NCBI GenBank assembly: GCA_948474755.1
Contig: CAOLHI010002145.1
Span: forward strand, 310,001-374,000
DNA: 64,000 nucleotides
Direction of reading: 5' to 3'
DNA from: Ctenosaura bakeri
Taxonomy: Eukaryota; Chordata; Lepidosauria; Squamata; Iguanidae
Part shown: positions 49,274 through 62,667 of the stretch, one piece after another
How positions within the stretch are numbered: the first letter of the stretch is position 1
Layout: each line of letters opens with the position of its first letter
Position numbers and translations under genes: made by a program
Notes under the pieces: generated by a model
Told to the model about the DNA's origin: nothing
Database searches by the model: none
What the model saw: the letters and a program-made list of their open reading frames with translations, nothing else

Positions 49274-50220
49274 TAGAATTCAAAATGTTTCAGTAAACTT
49301 TCAATACAAAACTAATGTTACACTCATGTGAAATGAAATAACCAGATCAGGTTAGCCTTGAATAGGTAAACAAAAACATTTTGAATCTTCTAGAGACCAT
49401 TTGAAGGCATCTTCCAAAATACATCCTGGGATGTTATTCAACAACTTCCACTTTTCTAATGATTTCCATTTTGGTGACAGATTTATAGATCTATGCTTTA
49501 TCAACATGCCAAGGTAGCTGGTGATGCAGGCTAATCTGCCTTCTCCTTTTCTTTCTGTTTTGCCTTTCACATATTCCCAGTAAATGATTCTGGTGGCAGC
49601 TGTTTACCTTGCCTGTTTTACAGAAGCACACAAAGGGACAGTAGGATCACCTAGAACAGATTCACATTCTTTCCCAGTTCAAGTTTTATTGCATTGTTTA
49701 CATGTGTTTGGAGAAAGGCGGGATATAAATAAAACAAAGCAACACTGCAGACATGCTGCTACAACCCAACATGAAATCTGTCTTTCTCTAGCTCTCCTTT
49801 GCCATTCTCCCAGTGCCAATGCTAATTCCCAACACTCTTCAACCAAGACAGAAGACAAAAAAAGTGGGGGTCTGTACCCCTAAAAAGCCTTTGTAAATAG
49901 GAGCTTCTTTGTCAGAGGCTTTGTTAACTGAGGTATGCCTGTATAATAAAAATATATAACCCACACACTTTTATAGTAACCTGAAACTACAATATTATAC
50001 TGTGAACATTGGTTTTGCACAAATCTCTGCACTGTTGATGGCACCTTTTGCCCTGTGAGGACATTCTGTATAAAGGTGCAACAGGATGGAATAACATAGA
50101 TGGTACCCTTAAAATAGACATCTGGATCCTCCTGTGGAATGAATATGTGACAGCTAAACATTTACTGAGCCAGAAAAAAGAACACCTGGAAGCAATCTAT
50201 GGGAGGGACCCTAGGTTCAT

Positions 50221-50268
50221 TGTACAGCATATGCCTTGTACAGCATATGCCTTGTACAGCATATGCAG
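50221..50268 (+). repeat. 16-bp tandem repeat x3
   Basis: tgtacagcatatgcct occurs twice, then tgtacagcatatgcag. Confidence 0.9.
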
Positions 50269-50509
50269 AAGGTCCTAGCAGAAACTGGAAAATTTGTCTT
50301 TTGAACTACCATTCCCCAACACACACCTCCCCCAGGCTGCATGTGGTCTGTGATATAGTCTAAACACTTTTGTAAACTCTGGATTCTAGATTAAACCCTG
50401 TCATCTCCAAATGAAATAGAGAGCAGATGACATGAAAGGCCTGTTCCTCAGACCACAGACAACCACTGCTAGTCAGAGCTAGAATGAGAAACAGTATGAC
50501 CTAATTTGA

Positions 50510-50752
50510 AAGCCAGCATAATGTAGTGATTGGAGCATTGGACTATAACTCTGGAGACCAGGGTTTGAATCCCTGCTTGGCCACAGAGAACCACAAAGGG
50601 GCCTTGGGGAAGTTGTATTATCTCAGCCTCAGACGAAGGCAAAGACAACCCCTTTCTTAACAAATCTTGTCAGGGGTTTCCCTGGAATAAGATTGTCTTA
50701 GGGTTGTCATAAGAGGGAAACGACGAAAGGGCACAGAACAACAATAATCGTA
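50510..50752 (+). repeat. Sauria SINE
   Basis: gccagcataatgtagtgatt (head), ctggagaccagggtttgaat (B-box region), ending aaagggcacagaacaacaat. It abuts the following L2-type LINE. Confidence 0.85.
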
Positions 50753-50759
50753 CCTTTCT

Positions 50760-52720
50760 ATGAGCCTGATTTTAACTGACTCTGTTTTGGGCTCTCAGTT
50801 ACCCACTCCCCTGAACTTGTTGTTAGAACCTAACGTAGCTTGCTGTGATGCTTTGAATGATCATTTCACAGATAAAATCTCTCAGATAAGAGCCAACTTG
50901 GATGCCGGTGTTATAGCAGAAGTTACAAATGGAGTGTCCGGCGACTCCATGAACAGGATTATACTGGATCAGTTTCAGTCAGTGAGTACTGAGGACGTAG
51001 ACAAGCTCCTTGGAAAGGTAAGAAGGACAACTTGCCCTCTTGATCCCTGCCCTTCATGGCTGGTTGTCCAGGGAGGAGCTGCAATTAAGACCCACTTAAG
51101 ACATATTATTAATGCATCCTTCAGGGAGGGCAATTTTCCAGCTTGTTTAAAAGAAGCGATCATACGGCCACTTCTAAAAAAGCCCTCCCTAGATCCCCTG
51201 GATATGAATAATTATAGACCAGTCTCCCATCTCCCATTTTTAAGCAAGGTGATCGAGAGGGCTGTTGGTCTTCAGCTCCAAACTGTCTTGGATGAAACAG
51301 ATTATCTAGATCCATTTCAAACTGGCTTCAGGGCAGGATATGGAGTCGAGACTGCCATGGTCGCCTTAGTGGATGATCTTCGCCTAGGTATCGACAGGGG
51401 AAGTGTGACCCTGCTGGTACTCTTGGACCTCTCAGCGGCTTTCAATACCATAGACCATGGTATCCTTCTGGAACGCCTGAGAGGGCTGGGGATTGGGGGC
51501 ACTGCACTTAAGTGGTTCCGGTCCTACCTCTCAGGTAGATACCAGATGGTGATGCTTGGGGCCAGCTGGTGTCAAATCTGGTGTCCCTCAGGGCACCGTC
51601 CTGTCCCCAATGCTATTTAACATCTACATGAAACCGCTGGGAGAGATCATCAGGAGGCATGGAGCAAGGTGCTATCAGTATGCTGATGACAACCAGATAT
51701 CTCTCTCCATGCCTCGGATAATAGCATCAACTAAGGGTGGCATCTCACCTCTAAATGAATGCCTTGAAGCAGTAATGGACTGGATGAGGAAAACTAGACT
51801 GAAGCTGAATCCAGATAAGATGGAGGTACTTGCTGTTAAGGGCCCTAGCCCAGGTATGGAGGTCTGTCAACCAGTCCTAGACAGGGTCACACTTCCCCTG
51901 AAAGACTGTGTCTGCAGCTTGGGGGTGCTCTTGGATTCACCGCTTCAGATGACAGCCCAAATTGATGTGGCAGCCAGGAGTGCCTGCTATCAGCTTCGGC
52001 TGATACACCAACTGCGCCCCTTCCTGGACCTGGAACACCTAAAAACAGTGGTACATGCGCTGGTAACTTCATGGCTTGACTTCTGCAATGCGCTCTACAT
52101 AGGGCTACCCATGCGCTTAGTCCAGAAACTTCAATTAGTTCAGAATATGGCAGCCAGGTTGGTCACCGGAAGATCTAAAACTGACCATATAACACCAATT
52201 CTGAAGTCTTTACATTGGCTGCCTATTAGTTTCCGGGCACAGTACAAGGTGTTGGTTATTACCTTTAAAGCCCTTTATGGCTTGGGGCCAGCCTACTTGC
52301 GGAATCGCCTTCTCCCATATAATCCGCACTGCACATTAAGGTCCTCTGGGAGGATTACTGCAGCCAATCAGAACTAGGTTGGCTGCGGTTACCCAGAGGA
52401 CCTTCTCTTCATCGCTCCCAAGTTATGGAATGGCCTGCCGGAGGAGACCATTTTACCAGTCCTGACTGCTTTAAAAAAGCGGTCAAGACTGTTCTCTTTT
52501 GACAGGCCTTCCCAGACTAGTGCTCCACCGCCTCCCACCAACTAACTGTCCTCTTGTTCTTAATAGTTAATGTGTTTTAGGGGTTTTTAGATGGGTTGGT
52601 GGGTGGGGAGGATGGGTTATATTTTAATTACTTTTAATGTATTTGATATACTGTTGTAGTACCACCTCAATCCGTTGGGAGAGGCGGGATATAAATAAAT
52701 ATTATTATTATTATTATTTA
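50760..52720 (+). pseudogene. L2/CR1-clade LINE: 5'-truncated reverse transcriptase plus 3' end with (ATT)n
   Basis: Non-LTR reverse transcriptase. First frame 50760-51620: NYRPVSHLPFLSKVIER, FQTGFRAGYGVETA and AFNTIDHGILLERL (RT domains 1-4). Second frame, from about 51556 to 52377: SGVPQGTVLSP, YQYADDNQ (catalytic YADD intact, near 51680), LKLNPDKMEVL, LHWLPI and YKVLVITFKALYGL. A frame change near 51540-51560 splits the RT, and a further one after 52370 separates the APKLWNGLPEE-like end. The 3' end gaggcgggatataaataaat runs into (att)n. The endonuclease is missing. CR1 versus L2 clade is my inference. Confidence 0.88.
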
Positions 52721-53939
52721 GTAAGATCAGAAAAGTGAACTCTCACAAGTGCCTCTTTTATTCCCTAGCAGTAAAAATACACCAATAACAAACTGAGTAA
52801 CTATGAATTTGCTGCCCTTTGTACTGTGTGGTTTAGTATTGTATTACTTCATTTATATTCCACTCCCCCCTGCTCAAAAGCAGGATAACTTGCACTTTCA
52901 TGACCTTCAAAATTTGATACCTGAAGCAGCCACGTAGTTGTAGAGTCAGCCCTGTGAAATACTGAAAATACTGATTTATTTTTTTTGCTCACCAGAAAAT
53001 TGCTGTGAGTGAACTACCCTTTCAGGCCCCATGACAATCCTGTTTTGGCCTATTAAAAGAGCCATTATCTGTATGCCTGGATATGACATTTTAGAATTGG
53101 TTCCCAGGTCCAGGATATTTTCTGTGCTCTTGCTAATTCTTACAATGTTCCTACCATCCTTTTTCAGGACCATGGCCTTGTAGAGTTGTTATTGTTTGTT
53201 AATCCATTGGTTTCTCTCCACACAGTGAACTGGGCTGCAAGTTTCTATTTATGACCTCCATTTATTCCTTCCTTCTTATTTCAGCCTTATCAGCTTGTAG
53301 GGTGGAATGGCTGAGAGGTTGGATTGCAACAGCAGCAAGTTCCTGCACAGCTACGGCTGGTTAGTCAGCATTTTACATGTGGTTGTCACTGTATGGCAGC
53401 AGAAGTGCTGCACTGTGTCATACATATTTAATAACAGCAAAAAAACCAAAACCAGAAAAACCTCAGAGAGAACATAGACACTCGGGGATCATGCAAGTGG
53501 AGTGATTTTAATAATGTTGTGTGTATTTTGTGGACCGTTGTTTTACTGTCCACAATTTGCATAAAATGCAAAATGGAAAGCAGAATTCCATTATAAAAAT
53601 ACAAATGTGTTTGGGCTTTATGTCTTTCTCTTAAAGCAAAGAAAAATTTTACTTTTTTATTACGTGGAACGGCACTAAATTGTTGTTACCCTTCAGACTT
53701 TTAGCACATTCTGATTCCATCCATTAGAATGTTGAGAGCCATTATGATTGACATTAAAAGCACCTTGACCCTGATCCCCAACTGTGCTGAAGATACTTTG
53801 CACAGCGCTAGCAGCTCAAAGAAGCCATCTGTGGTTCAGGGTAGAAAGCCAGTTGTAAACTTTCCCATTAATATATCATTAGCCACTGTAGTAATAAGAA
53901 TGTCACTATGCTGTCTATAGCCATTTCAAACTGGAGATT
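52721..53939. other. No gene recognised
   Basis: Nothing beyond short AT-rich runs and small chance open frames is visible between the two LINE remnants. Confidence 0.6.
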
Positions 53940-54300
53940 ATGTCTCTGATCAATGCTGAAGAGCAAGGTCATTACTATGAATGCCTACTTTGTATGCCTC
54001 CACCACCTGAAGCATGGTATCACAGAACAGGATCTTCTTTTGGGTGGCACCAAAGCTGTGCAACTCCTTCCTTCAGCATGTTTGCCTTACTCCAACCTTC
54101 TTTGTCTACTTCAGTGCGTGCTGAACTTGGCCCTCCTTTGGAGCACTTTGGGATTCTCCTACTAAACTCTTTTTTGTGTTCTTAAACCTTGATTAATTTT
54201 CCTGCTGATTAGCTTTTATAAGGTGTTTTAATTTTTTTAAAAAAAGAAAGCAAAATACATTTTAAATAAATAATTAAATATTTAATGGTTAAAATATATT
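53940..54300 (+). pseudogene. L2-type LINE 3' remnant
   Basis: Contains ggtggcaccaaagctgtgca with actccttcct (a decayed APKLWNSLP motif) followed by an AT-rich end with aataaataatta. Only the C-terminal region is left. Confidence 0.5.
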
Positions 54301-54345
54301 ACTAGTGGCCCTGGGCAATTTAAAGCAAACATGTGGTTGTAAATA

Positions 54346-54850
54346 CAGCGGTTTCTTTACATTTGTAAGGGTTCAGGATGCAAAACCCTCACAGAAGTGG
54401 AAAAACCATGAATAACTCCCCTTTATGATCCCCCTGCCATTCCCCTCAGGAGCACCTCACTCCTATTCCCTTGCCTCTGAAAAAAGACAAGGCAAAGGGC
54501 TCACTGGTATTTTCCCTTCAGACAGAGAAGAACAAGGTTCTGGTGTTCTAGCTACTTCTGGCCACCATCTTGAGAAAGGAGAGGTAGGAATAAAATAAGC
54601 AAATGACCAATCAGCAGCCATTATACAGCAGCATGTGCAGCCACATGAGAGAGAAGACACACCTCCAGCAGTGGAGTAGCTTTGCTCACCCAAATGGGAA
54701 AAAAAATCCATTTTAAACACAAACCTCACAAGCTTGGGGTGAGGAATGCAAGGGAATGGGGAGAGGAAAATGGAAGGGGAAAGGTAAGCACATGCCTCAT
54801 AAAGAATTAAATTTGTGAAGGTCGAACCCACAAATCTGGAGGGAAGACTG
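54346..54850. mobile_element. pogo/Tigger-like MITE, copy D
   Basis: TA then cagcggtttctttacatttg at the left; atctggagggaagactg at the right. The interior parallels copy C (gtgaggaatg, aaatttgtgaaggtcgaacc). Confidence 0.7.
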
Positions 54851-55599
54851 CGTAAAGAACAGGTTAATCAAATAAATAAAAATGGATGTGTTTAGATAAA
54901 GGTAGGTTGGCAACGTATAGTGGAGCTGGCCCAATCATTAGGCAGAGTAAGACAGCTACTTTGGGCAGCAGCTGCTAAGACATAGCAGTCCTTATTCAAG
55001 AGATTGCCCCAGATTTTTCTCTGCACTGAAGAGGAGAGATGTGTGTGCCATGTAACCTATCCTGCAATCTTGGAGCAACTCTGCTGCCCACAAATGGAGT
55101 GGAGGATATTGATATGTTGTGAGTGCTGAAGGAAGGTACAACTATAATGCCTTTTGAGATGAGTATGGAATAAAATATGCCATGTTTGCAAAAGCTCCAT
55201 TCTTTGATCCAGGCTAGGTTTGTTAGAATGTCCTACACTAAGTATAGATTGTCCACCCTAGGTTTTCTATGGTGTGACTGGGAAGGCTAGAACAGTTGGC
55301 ATCTGGCTTTGGATAGGGATAGTGAAGGAACTAGGAATAGCAAAGTTCTGAGCAGCTTGTGTTCGTACTTCCAACAACTCTGCTGGAATATTCTTGACTG
55401 GTGCTTTAGCCAGCAACATGGTTGGGGTCAAAACAACTAATCCACCTCATCCTGTCATGTTTTTCTGGTAAATTACACCAGTGTACAAGAGAGGCAAGCT
55501 GCTTTCAGATATTGTCTTTATTGTGATAATAGAAAAGTGTCTAGAATAATCTATGAAATGGTTCTTGCATATCAAAATATCCCATGTCTCCTTTTATAG

Positions 55600-56330
55600 T
55601 GCTTTTTACTTGATTTTAAAGGAAGATAGATGCATGCCTGGGCTAAGAGGATGGGAGAATAAACTTCTCTTATCATACAATGATCTTTGGTGTCACACTG
55701 AAAGATTAAAGGCAGATTTAAATGTCACAGGCAGCAACTGCAGAAAGTCTACCACTTATGCAATAGGGGTTCCACTGGACTGGCATGAGGGTGAAAAGGC
55801 TCTTTGGTCTGTGGGCTAGTACCTTAATGAGCATCATCTGTTAGAGCAAGAGTTCAAACACTAAAGGAATTGCCTTGGCTGCCAAAATATTTCCAGACTG
55901 AATTCACTGTGCTGGTAATGATGTTTATAACCATAAATGATTTGAGACCTCAATATATGAAGGAGTACCTCAAAATGGAGACCTACCAGAAAGCCTCTCC
56001 TCTGTGTCCCACCAGTGGAAACTATACACCATATGAAGACAGGCAAGAAGACCTTCTCAATTTCCAGTTATGGAATCTCCTTTCTCCAGCATTGGTCTCA
56101 TTTTGGCACCAAGTTAAAATGTGACTTTAAATAAGTACTTTTGGGGCCTAATGACTTCATCCAACATATATACATAACATGGCTTTATGTTGTTTTAACA
56201 GCAGTTTGTATACTTTTGTTTCATATATTTTTGGAATGTTTAATTTTTTATTGTTTCAAATTTTATTGTCTTTTTGTTCTAGATTTCAAATTGTTCAATT
56301 GATTTTGTGTAAGTTGCCCAGAAATCTTAT
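55600..56330 (+). pseudogene. L2-type LINE C-terminal remnant
   Basis: Translation near 55870-56110 gives LPKYFQTEFTVLVMMF, INDLRPQYMKEYL and YEDRQEDLLNFQLWNLL, a diverged copy of the L2/CR1 C-terminal motif order (LHWLP, YKVLVLTFKAI, AP..LWN.LP). Stops interrupt it. Confidence 0.65.
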
Positions 56331-57139
56331 AGTATGGGGCAGGGCAGAAATCTTCACTGATAGTCTACATTAGCTGCTTAGTTAAGCCTGCATAACTAGG
56401 TAACATCTCTTGGCACGTACCCAACCCCACCTTAAGAATCAGCTGCTGGATGGAGGGAAGCAGGTCTGTTTCCACTCTCCTCCCACCAGTAAGCAAAGCT
56501 GGGACAAGGACTTGCAGCAAGGGTCCTGCTTCCAATTTTTTCAGCCTCATTTGCTGGTGGGAATGGGATGGAAATGTTTTCCTCCTTGCATCCTGATTGG
56601 AAAGTGTATGGACTTCCTTCATGTGATCTGGCTGCTGGTTCTTAAGGTGGACTGGGGTGGCATTTACCTACTTTTACAGTAAGACTATATAGTGCTAATG
56701 AATACAGAGCAGTTAGATCTCTAGGTTATGAATCCATAATTGCGATACTGAGTGCCAGCCACTGTAAATAAATAAAAATTAATTAAATACATAATGTGCA
56801 TCTGGATCTTTATCTGAGCTAGAATTCTTTGTGTGGAACACCTGTATGGGAAAAGTCAATTTCCCACTTTTTCTTCTATCTGTGCTCTTTGTGTGACCTC
56901 CATCACGCTTAAGTTGGCAAAGAGATCTCATTTATGATACCTTTAAATTCTGCTGTATGTTCCTTACTTTCTTTGGTCATTGAAATATAGACAAAACAAT
57001 CTTAGATCTTTGGCTGTTGAGAAGAATTTTTACCAAGACACTTACAATTTGTGCTTTTAAATATCAAGGAATGTCTCTTGGTATCTCTTTTAATATCTGA
57101 TGAGACATTATTTCAGGAAAGATATTGGTCCTATCTCAG

Positions 57140-57240
57140 GGTGGAAATCACATGGCCCTTCAGATGTTGCTTGGATTGCAACTCCTAGTAGTCCTCACAT
57201 TTGACTGTGCTGGCTAAAGCTGCTGGTACTGGCAGTTTAA
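57140..57240. mobile_element. hAT-type MITE fragment
   Basis: catggcccttcagatgttgc, ttggattgcaactcctagta and ctgtgctggctaaagctgct match the common reptile MITE phrase. Only one half is clear. Confidence 0.5.
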
Positions 57241-58559
57241 TCAAGCCGTTGATTGGGATTTACTACCTTTCTGCTATGAATTACTACCTTTCTATGAAGC
57301 GGTTAGGATGTAAAACAACCAGTGTTTATAATACTTAAGTATCATTAGTTTACATTTGGTACATTTATCATCTTGAAAAAAAAATCAAGATTGATTCCTT
57401 TGTGACAAATAGAGACATTAGCATTTGATTCTCCCTAATTTCCTCTATCCCCCCCCCCATGACTTTCTGAAGGATTCATCTAGTTTTTCTATTGGAATGT
57501 TCTGCTTTTTCTCCAGATGTTTGCCTGCGAGATATAACTGAGCACAGTTGCTGACTGCCTGTGCTGTGGATGTGCATCAGTCAGTTTGCTATCCAGTTTG
57601 CTGTGGTCAGGAAAGAAAAAAAGTACCACAGCAAGAAGTGTAGAGCTGGAATTTAATTCAACTCTTTACTTGAATGTCAGAGCTCTTCTTAAACTGTGGG
57701 GTCCTGGTATGGCAGGTTGAAAACATGTTGCTTCCTGAGGCAAAGAACCACATGCTTTTCTCTGCCGCCAAGGCAGTAAGCCAGCCAAATGATTATGGCA
57801 TGTGAGGCAAAAAATCTCCTAAGCACACCTCCTCACCCCCAGCAATTAATAATAACAGATTAAATAACAAACAGTTTGGTAGAATCATAGCTCTGTGTGT
57901 AGTGTGAAAGGAACTTGAGTAACGTTGCAAATATGACAGGACTTACCAGGTTTAATAACAAATTCTGATCCAATGAGATGATTAAAAACAAACACAAAAC
58001 AAGTACTGTATCAAATTCATGAGAATGAATTCTAGGATAGAAGGAGGGCAGAATACAGAATTCATTTGTGGTGATCCACATACCTTGAATATCAGTGAAA
58101 GACAGTAAGAGTAAAGAATAATTCTATTTAGAGCTCTCTCATATCCACTGAAACACCTCCAAAAGAGGAGACAAAACTCCAGAATATATTTATTTAAAAT
58201 CATATCTAGGAACTATTCACTGGAGTGAAGGAGGTATTGGAGAGTTATTTGTTATTCATTTATACATTTAAGCACAAGTATGATATGCCAGACTTGAAAA
58301 CATATGTTGTTGTTTTACACATGTCAAAGAATAGCTGCATTTTCAGATTTTAATGATTTATCTGCTGCACTACAAGATGGTGAAGGGATCAAACAACTCT
58401 TCAAGAAAAGCAAAATGCTGGTGCTAATTGGTGTAAGCAGGATCCAAAGCAAGTTACATCTCATGCAAGTGGGAGGAAGGTCCCAGTGAAGCATATATAG
58501 CAACTTTTGACCTGCATCATGTGGTACGAGGACATATGGTTGTGTGCTAATTGGAGCCA

Positions 58560-58790
58560 GAGCCTGGACAAGTTACCCGTTTTAAACTGCAACTCCCAGA
58601 ATCCTCCACCAGCATGGCCAATAGCCCTTTTGGCTCATGCATTCTTTTAGGGAGGAACATTTAGAATTCTCAGCCAGAGAGGTCTATACCCCTAACCAGA
58701 CTGCAAATCCCAGGATTCCATAGGATGGATCCACAGCAATTAGAATGGAATTATAACACTATAACTGTTTAATGTGAAAAAGGTCCTAGT
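58560..58790. mobile_element. Diverged MITE halves
   Basis: aactgcaactcccagaatcc with accagcatggcca (hAT-like) is followed by caaatcccaggattccatag and taacactataactgtttaat then gtgaaaaaggtcc, the right half of the palindromic MITE family. Confidence 0.5.
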
Positions 58791-59760
58791 TTCCCCAAGT
58801 TGCATTTTCCCTTACTACGTGCCTTTTGTCACTAATAATTACATGTAATGTAATTAAAATAAATGTATTTTGTTCCATACAGGCACATTTATTTGGAAGT
58901 AAGTCTAACTGAATATTGGGACTTGCCACTGAGTAAATGTGCAAAGATTGAGTTCCCTATTCCCTCCTCAGATCATTCCCCCACCCCACTATTTTTCCCC
59001 TCACTGGTACCTTAATGTCTGTATTTTTTGAGGTTGCTAATATTTCTTCCACAGACAATTTACTTTAACTTATGATGAGTTCATATTTGTTTTTCCCCAA
59101 TAAATTTTATTTCTTTGGAGCCTACCAACAACTATGTTCCAAAAAAAAAAGGGGAGGGCATTGCATCTGCTTGGTTTCCATGAACCTTAGCTGCATATAA
59201 TAAGTTTAGGACTGAACTGTAATTCTCTCATGGACTTCTATAACATATAGTTCACTTTAATGGTATTTATCCTCTTTATAATACACAAATACTAGTTATA
59301 CTTTTCAATTCCACAGTTGCAATATAAGCAGATACATATAATGATTATATCACAGTTGGGAACTGTAGGTGCTAGTTTCCACAGCAATTTCAATCATTTT
59401 TATTGTGAATTCTGTCTTTAAGATTTGCTGTCTTAGTCATGAGTGAACATGTCCTGCATTTCCAGTCTAATTCTATGATACTGTGGGATGAAATAGGGGA
59501 AAGTGAGAAAACCTCTGTATGAAACTTCTTTGTTAGCAAGCAAAGTCAGCTCTACCATTAGGCAGAATGGGATGGCTGCCTGAGACATGCTCAGCAACTG
59601 GCACCCCTGACTAGCTATGAGTCGGTAAAATCCTGGTAGGCCCTACTGCTGATACTGGCCCTGAGCTCCCTTCTTGGGGTGACTACATTTGTGAGCTGCC
59701 TTCTGCTTTAAATACCCACACTACAGTTGAAGTAGGATTGTTATGTGGACCACTGTAGGG

Positions 59761-59878
59761 CAGTGGTTCCCAAACTTTGGTCCACCAGATGTTTTTGACT
59801 TGACCATTGGCCAAGGTGGTGGGGCTTTCTGGGAGTTGAAGTCCAAAACACCTGGAAGACCAACTTTGGGAACCATTG
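59761..59878. mobile_element. Short hAT-type MITE (118 bp)
   Basis: Left end cagtggttcccaaactttgg and right end ccaactttgggaaccattg are inverted repeats. Flanks ctgtaggg and ctgtgaag could be a degraded 8-bp duplication. Confidence 0.75.
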
Positions 59879-59982
59879 CTGTGAAGCCTTGAAATTGCAG
59901 CACTTATTGCTTCCCAGTGTCAGTGGCTGAACTTGTGGAGAAGGCATCTGTCTTGGGAGCTGTCCTATCTCAGTCCTGGCAG

Positions 59983-60560
59983 CATAGCTAATAATTCAAA
60001 CAAAACAAACTGAACACGTCCCAGCTCGTTACCTACTTTCATTCAGTGACAACAAATTAAGTCCAACAGAGTTCAAAGGCAGCAAGTCTAAAGTCAGTCA
60101 GGGTAATCCAGAGTCAGGCACACAGTGAGCAAGGCTTCCAGCAAACAGAGAGATCAGATAGGTTCTGACAACTTCTGGAGGGGAAGAGTGGCAGCTATAT
60201 AGGTCAGCCACCTACTGCAGCTGTTGCCTGATTAATTGTTGGCAGTTATAAATTCTCTGGGATCAGTGTAGGCTCTCTCTTTGTTGTCTGTGCTCAGCAA
60301 AGCTGGGTACAGGTAAGCATTCTTCTGTGTCTGAAGAGGCAGGACTCACTGCTAGAGCTGGCACCACCCCCTGGTCTGTTTGTGGCACTGTAGCCTCTTC
60401 CTGTACAGCAGGTCCTGGCATGCCCCCTGTTTCAGACTCTGAGTCAGAATTCATGTTCTGGAAGTAGGGCATAACTGGAGCAGGCATACTGGTGAGCACT
60501 TTGCCAGAAGATTCTTCAAAGTGAAGTGAGCCTTGTCTTCCTCTTTCCTGTCACAGTGTC
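59983..60560 (-). repeat. Unclassified interspersed repeat, possibly LTR-type
   Basis: The stretch reads like a dispersed element in minus orientation (TATA-like cctatatagctgcc on the minus strand near 60200). It has a 78-codon open frame at 60263-60499, Glu/Pro/Ser-rich with no known domain. No borders were found. Confidence 0.3.
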
Positions 60561-60619
60561 TCTGATTAAGCCCCAGGAACTACTGGTCTTACCAGACTAC
60601 ACCAGTGTTGGTTACAGTT

Positions 60620-60715
60620 ATTGGCAATAGCTCTTCCAATTTTTCCAACAGGATTCTTTCCTAGCCCTACCCAGAGATGCTCTACCAAGGAGCCAAAGCC
60701 TATCTCCTAAATCCC
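60620..60715 (-). repeat. Fragment of the second tRNA-SINE family
   Basis: attctttcctagccctaccc and agagatgctctaccaaggagcc fit the body and tRNA-head reverse complement of the family at 41300. Confidence 0.5.
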
Positions 60716-61655
60716 ATGAGAGAATTCTATTTACCTTGGCTTGCAGTGAGAATCTATAATATGGCAGTAGGTGTCTGAATTAACAGCCAGTATCTTTGAA
60801 AGGTGGGGTAATGTTAGTGCCATCACAGCTACAACGTTGGCAGTGATTTTGCTTCATTGCTCGTCTGTTAAGAATTTCTGCCCCCCTTCTCCAATCAGTG
60901 ATCATTTTGTAGAGGAAAATAAGGATGAAGAAAAGGAAGAGCCAACTTACGTAATAGAATTTCAGAGAGCATAAAAACGTCTGTGGGTTCATTGTCAAAA
61001 CTTTATAAAGCCCTAAGGAGATGAAGTTTACAAAAGAAAGAAGGCTAAGTGAGAAAATGATTCTGGGCATGTTTGAGGATTTGAAGAAAAGATGTAATAT
61101 CAAAAGAAAATGGATTGTTATTCTACTACTATGGATGTGTCAAAGGAAGAAAAAAAAAACTCTAAACAGTACCTGACATGAAGGTTTGACTCTCCTTTGA
61201 TTTAAAAGCTAGACTGTTTTCACAGATGTCTTCTCTCCCCACGAGGCAATCTACCAAACCGTCTAAATCCTCAAGTCATCTGGGCAGACTTGCTGGAAAT
61301 CCCAAGATTGTACACCTGTCAGTTAAAGGTGTTGGGCAGAAAAATCAAAGGGGGCCACAGAAAGAAAAATTTGTAGGGGTTAAACTACCATTTCCTATGC
61401 CTTTCTCTGGGCTTGTGAAGGCAAGGCAAAAGCTGTGGAAGTGGCATTTTTCCTTGGGATGGGAGGCTTTTATGTTTTCTTGTCCTCTTTGAATTTCTAC
61501 TCTTATTTCTTTCAATAGGAGAGAAATAAAGTATCCTTGTTTCAGGGATGGTATAGTCCCCCACCCACCTACAGCAACTATCCCAGGGCTATATTGGGAA
61601 AATGGAAGATCCTCAAAATCCCACAACGTTCCCTTATGCGTTTCTGATCTGCCTT

Positions 61656-61765
61656 AGAATCACAGAATCATAGAGTTGGAAGAGATCACAAGGGCCATCA
61701 AGTTCAACTCCTGGCCATGCAGGAATATACCATCAAAACCTTTGTTCTACCCCCTCTGCTTTTGG
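61656..61765 (-). mobile_element. CR1 3' terminal fragment, minus strand
   Basis: agaatcacagaatcatagag, ttggaagagatcacaagggc and aactcctggccatgcaggaa: reverse complement of the CR1 terminus. Confidence 0.85.
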
Positions 61766-61957
61766 AGTTCTGACAGGGAAAGAGTGAAGGTGGTGGAACA
61801 AAGGAGGCTCCGCAGTGAAAGGGCTCTTTCTCCACCTACAAACATCTCTGTGGATGAAGAAGTTCCGCTATGCCCATTGAGATCCCAAGATGTTCCTGGA
61901 ATGCCCACCCTGTCTTGGGGATGTTATTACTCAATATTTTCCTAACAATGCAGAGTA

Positions 61958-62370
61958 GGGGCCCTTTCACATTACACAATTGTACTATGATTCCACTTCG
62001 GTGGTCATGGCTAGTAGGGCTGCCAGAGTGAAACCTTGTGAGGGCTCTTGTAACTTCAATGGTTATATAAAAGAGGGAATTTCAAGCAGTGTCGCTTGTT
62101 GCCTTGTTTCATGACAAGCAACACCTGCTGAAATACCCTCTTCTATCCCACTATTCAAAAGACAGGAACCATTTCCACTCTTCTTTCCAGCAACCGTGTA
62201 CTGCATCCTATGGAATTCTATAATCTACAGTTTGGTGAGGTGCTACAGCTCTCTGGCTAAGAATTATAAATGCCTCTCTGTAAATTCCAAACCCCATAAT
62301 TCTATGAGGTGCAGCCATGTCAGTTAAAAGTGGAATCATATCACTATAATTGTGAAGTGTGAAAGCACCC
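61958..62370. mobile_element. Longer palindromic MITE relative
   Basis: Left end ggggccctttcacattacac with aattgtactatgattccact; right end gtggaatcatatcactataa with ttgtgaagtgtgaaagcaccc, inverted. The interior has tcctatggaattctataatc and ataattctatgaggtgcagc as in the 13100 family. About 413 bp, not well resolved at the borders. Confidence 0.65.
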
Positions 62371-62667
62371 ACGTAATTCTCTTTTCTCAGTATTCAGACC
62401 ATAGATTACCAAACTGTGCTACAAACAGCATAGGTCATAAGAAGTGGGAGGTTGGCTTCTGCCACATTTTGGAAAGGATCAGGATGGCCAGTGAATCTAA
62501 TAATATACCACCTGCAGTCCTGCCTGCTCCCTCATGCTACATTGTTTCCTAGCTTATTCTCCTGTAGGCTAATCCACAGTATAGCTATTGCTGGACAGAT
62601 ACCCTTTGTCCTGGAACGTGCTCAGCCTTTGATTTTTCTATTTTCCTATCTGTTTTCTGATGTGTCC

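Noticed and set aside
60263..60499. 78-codon Glu/Pro/Ser-rich minus-strand frame
   Set aside because: Lies in a probable dispersed repeat and lacks a domain.
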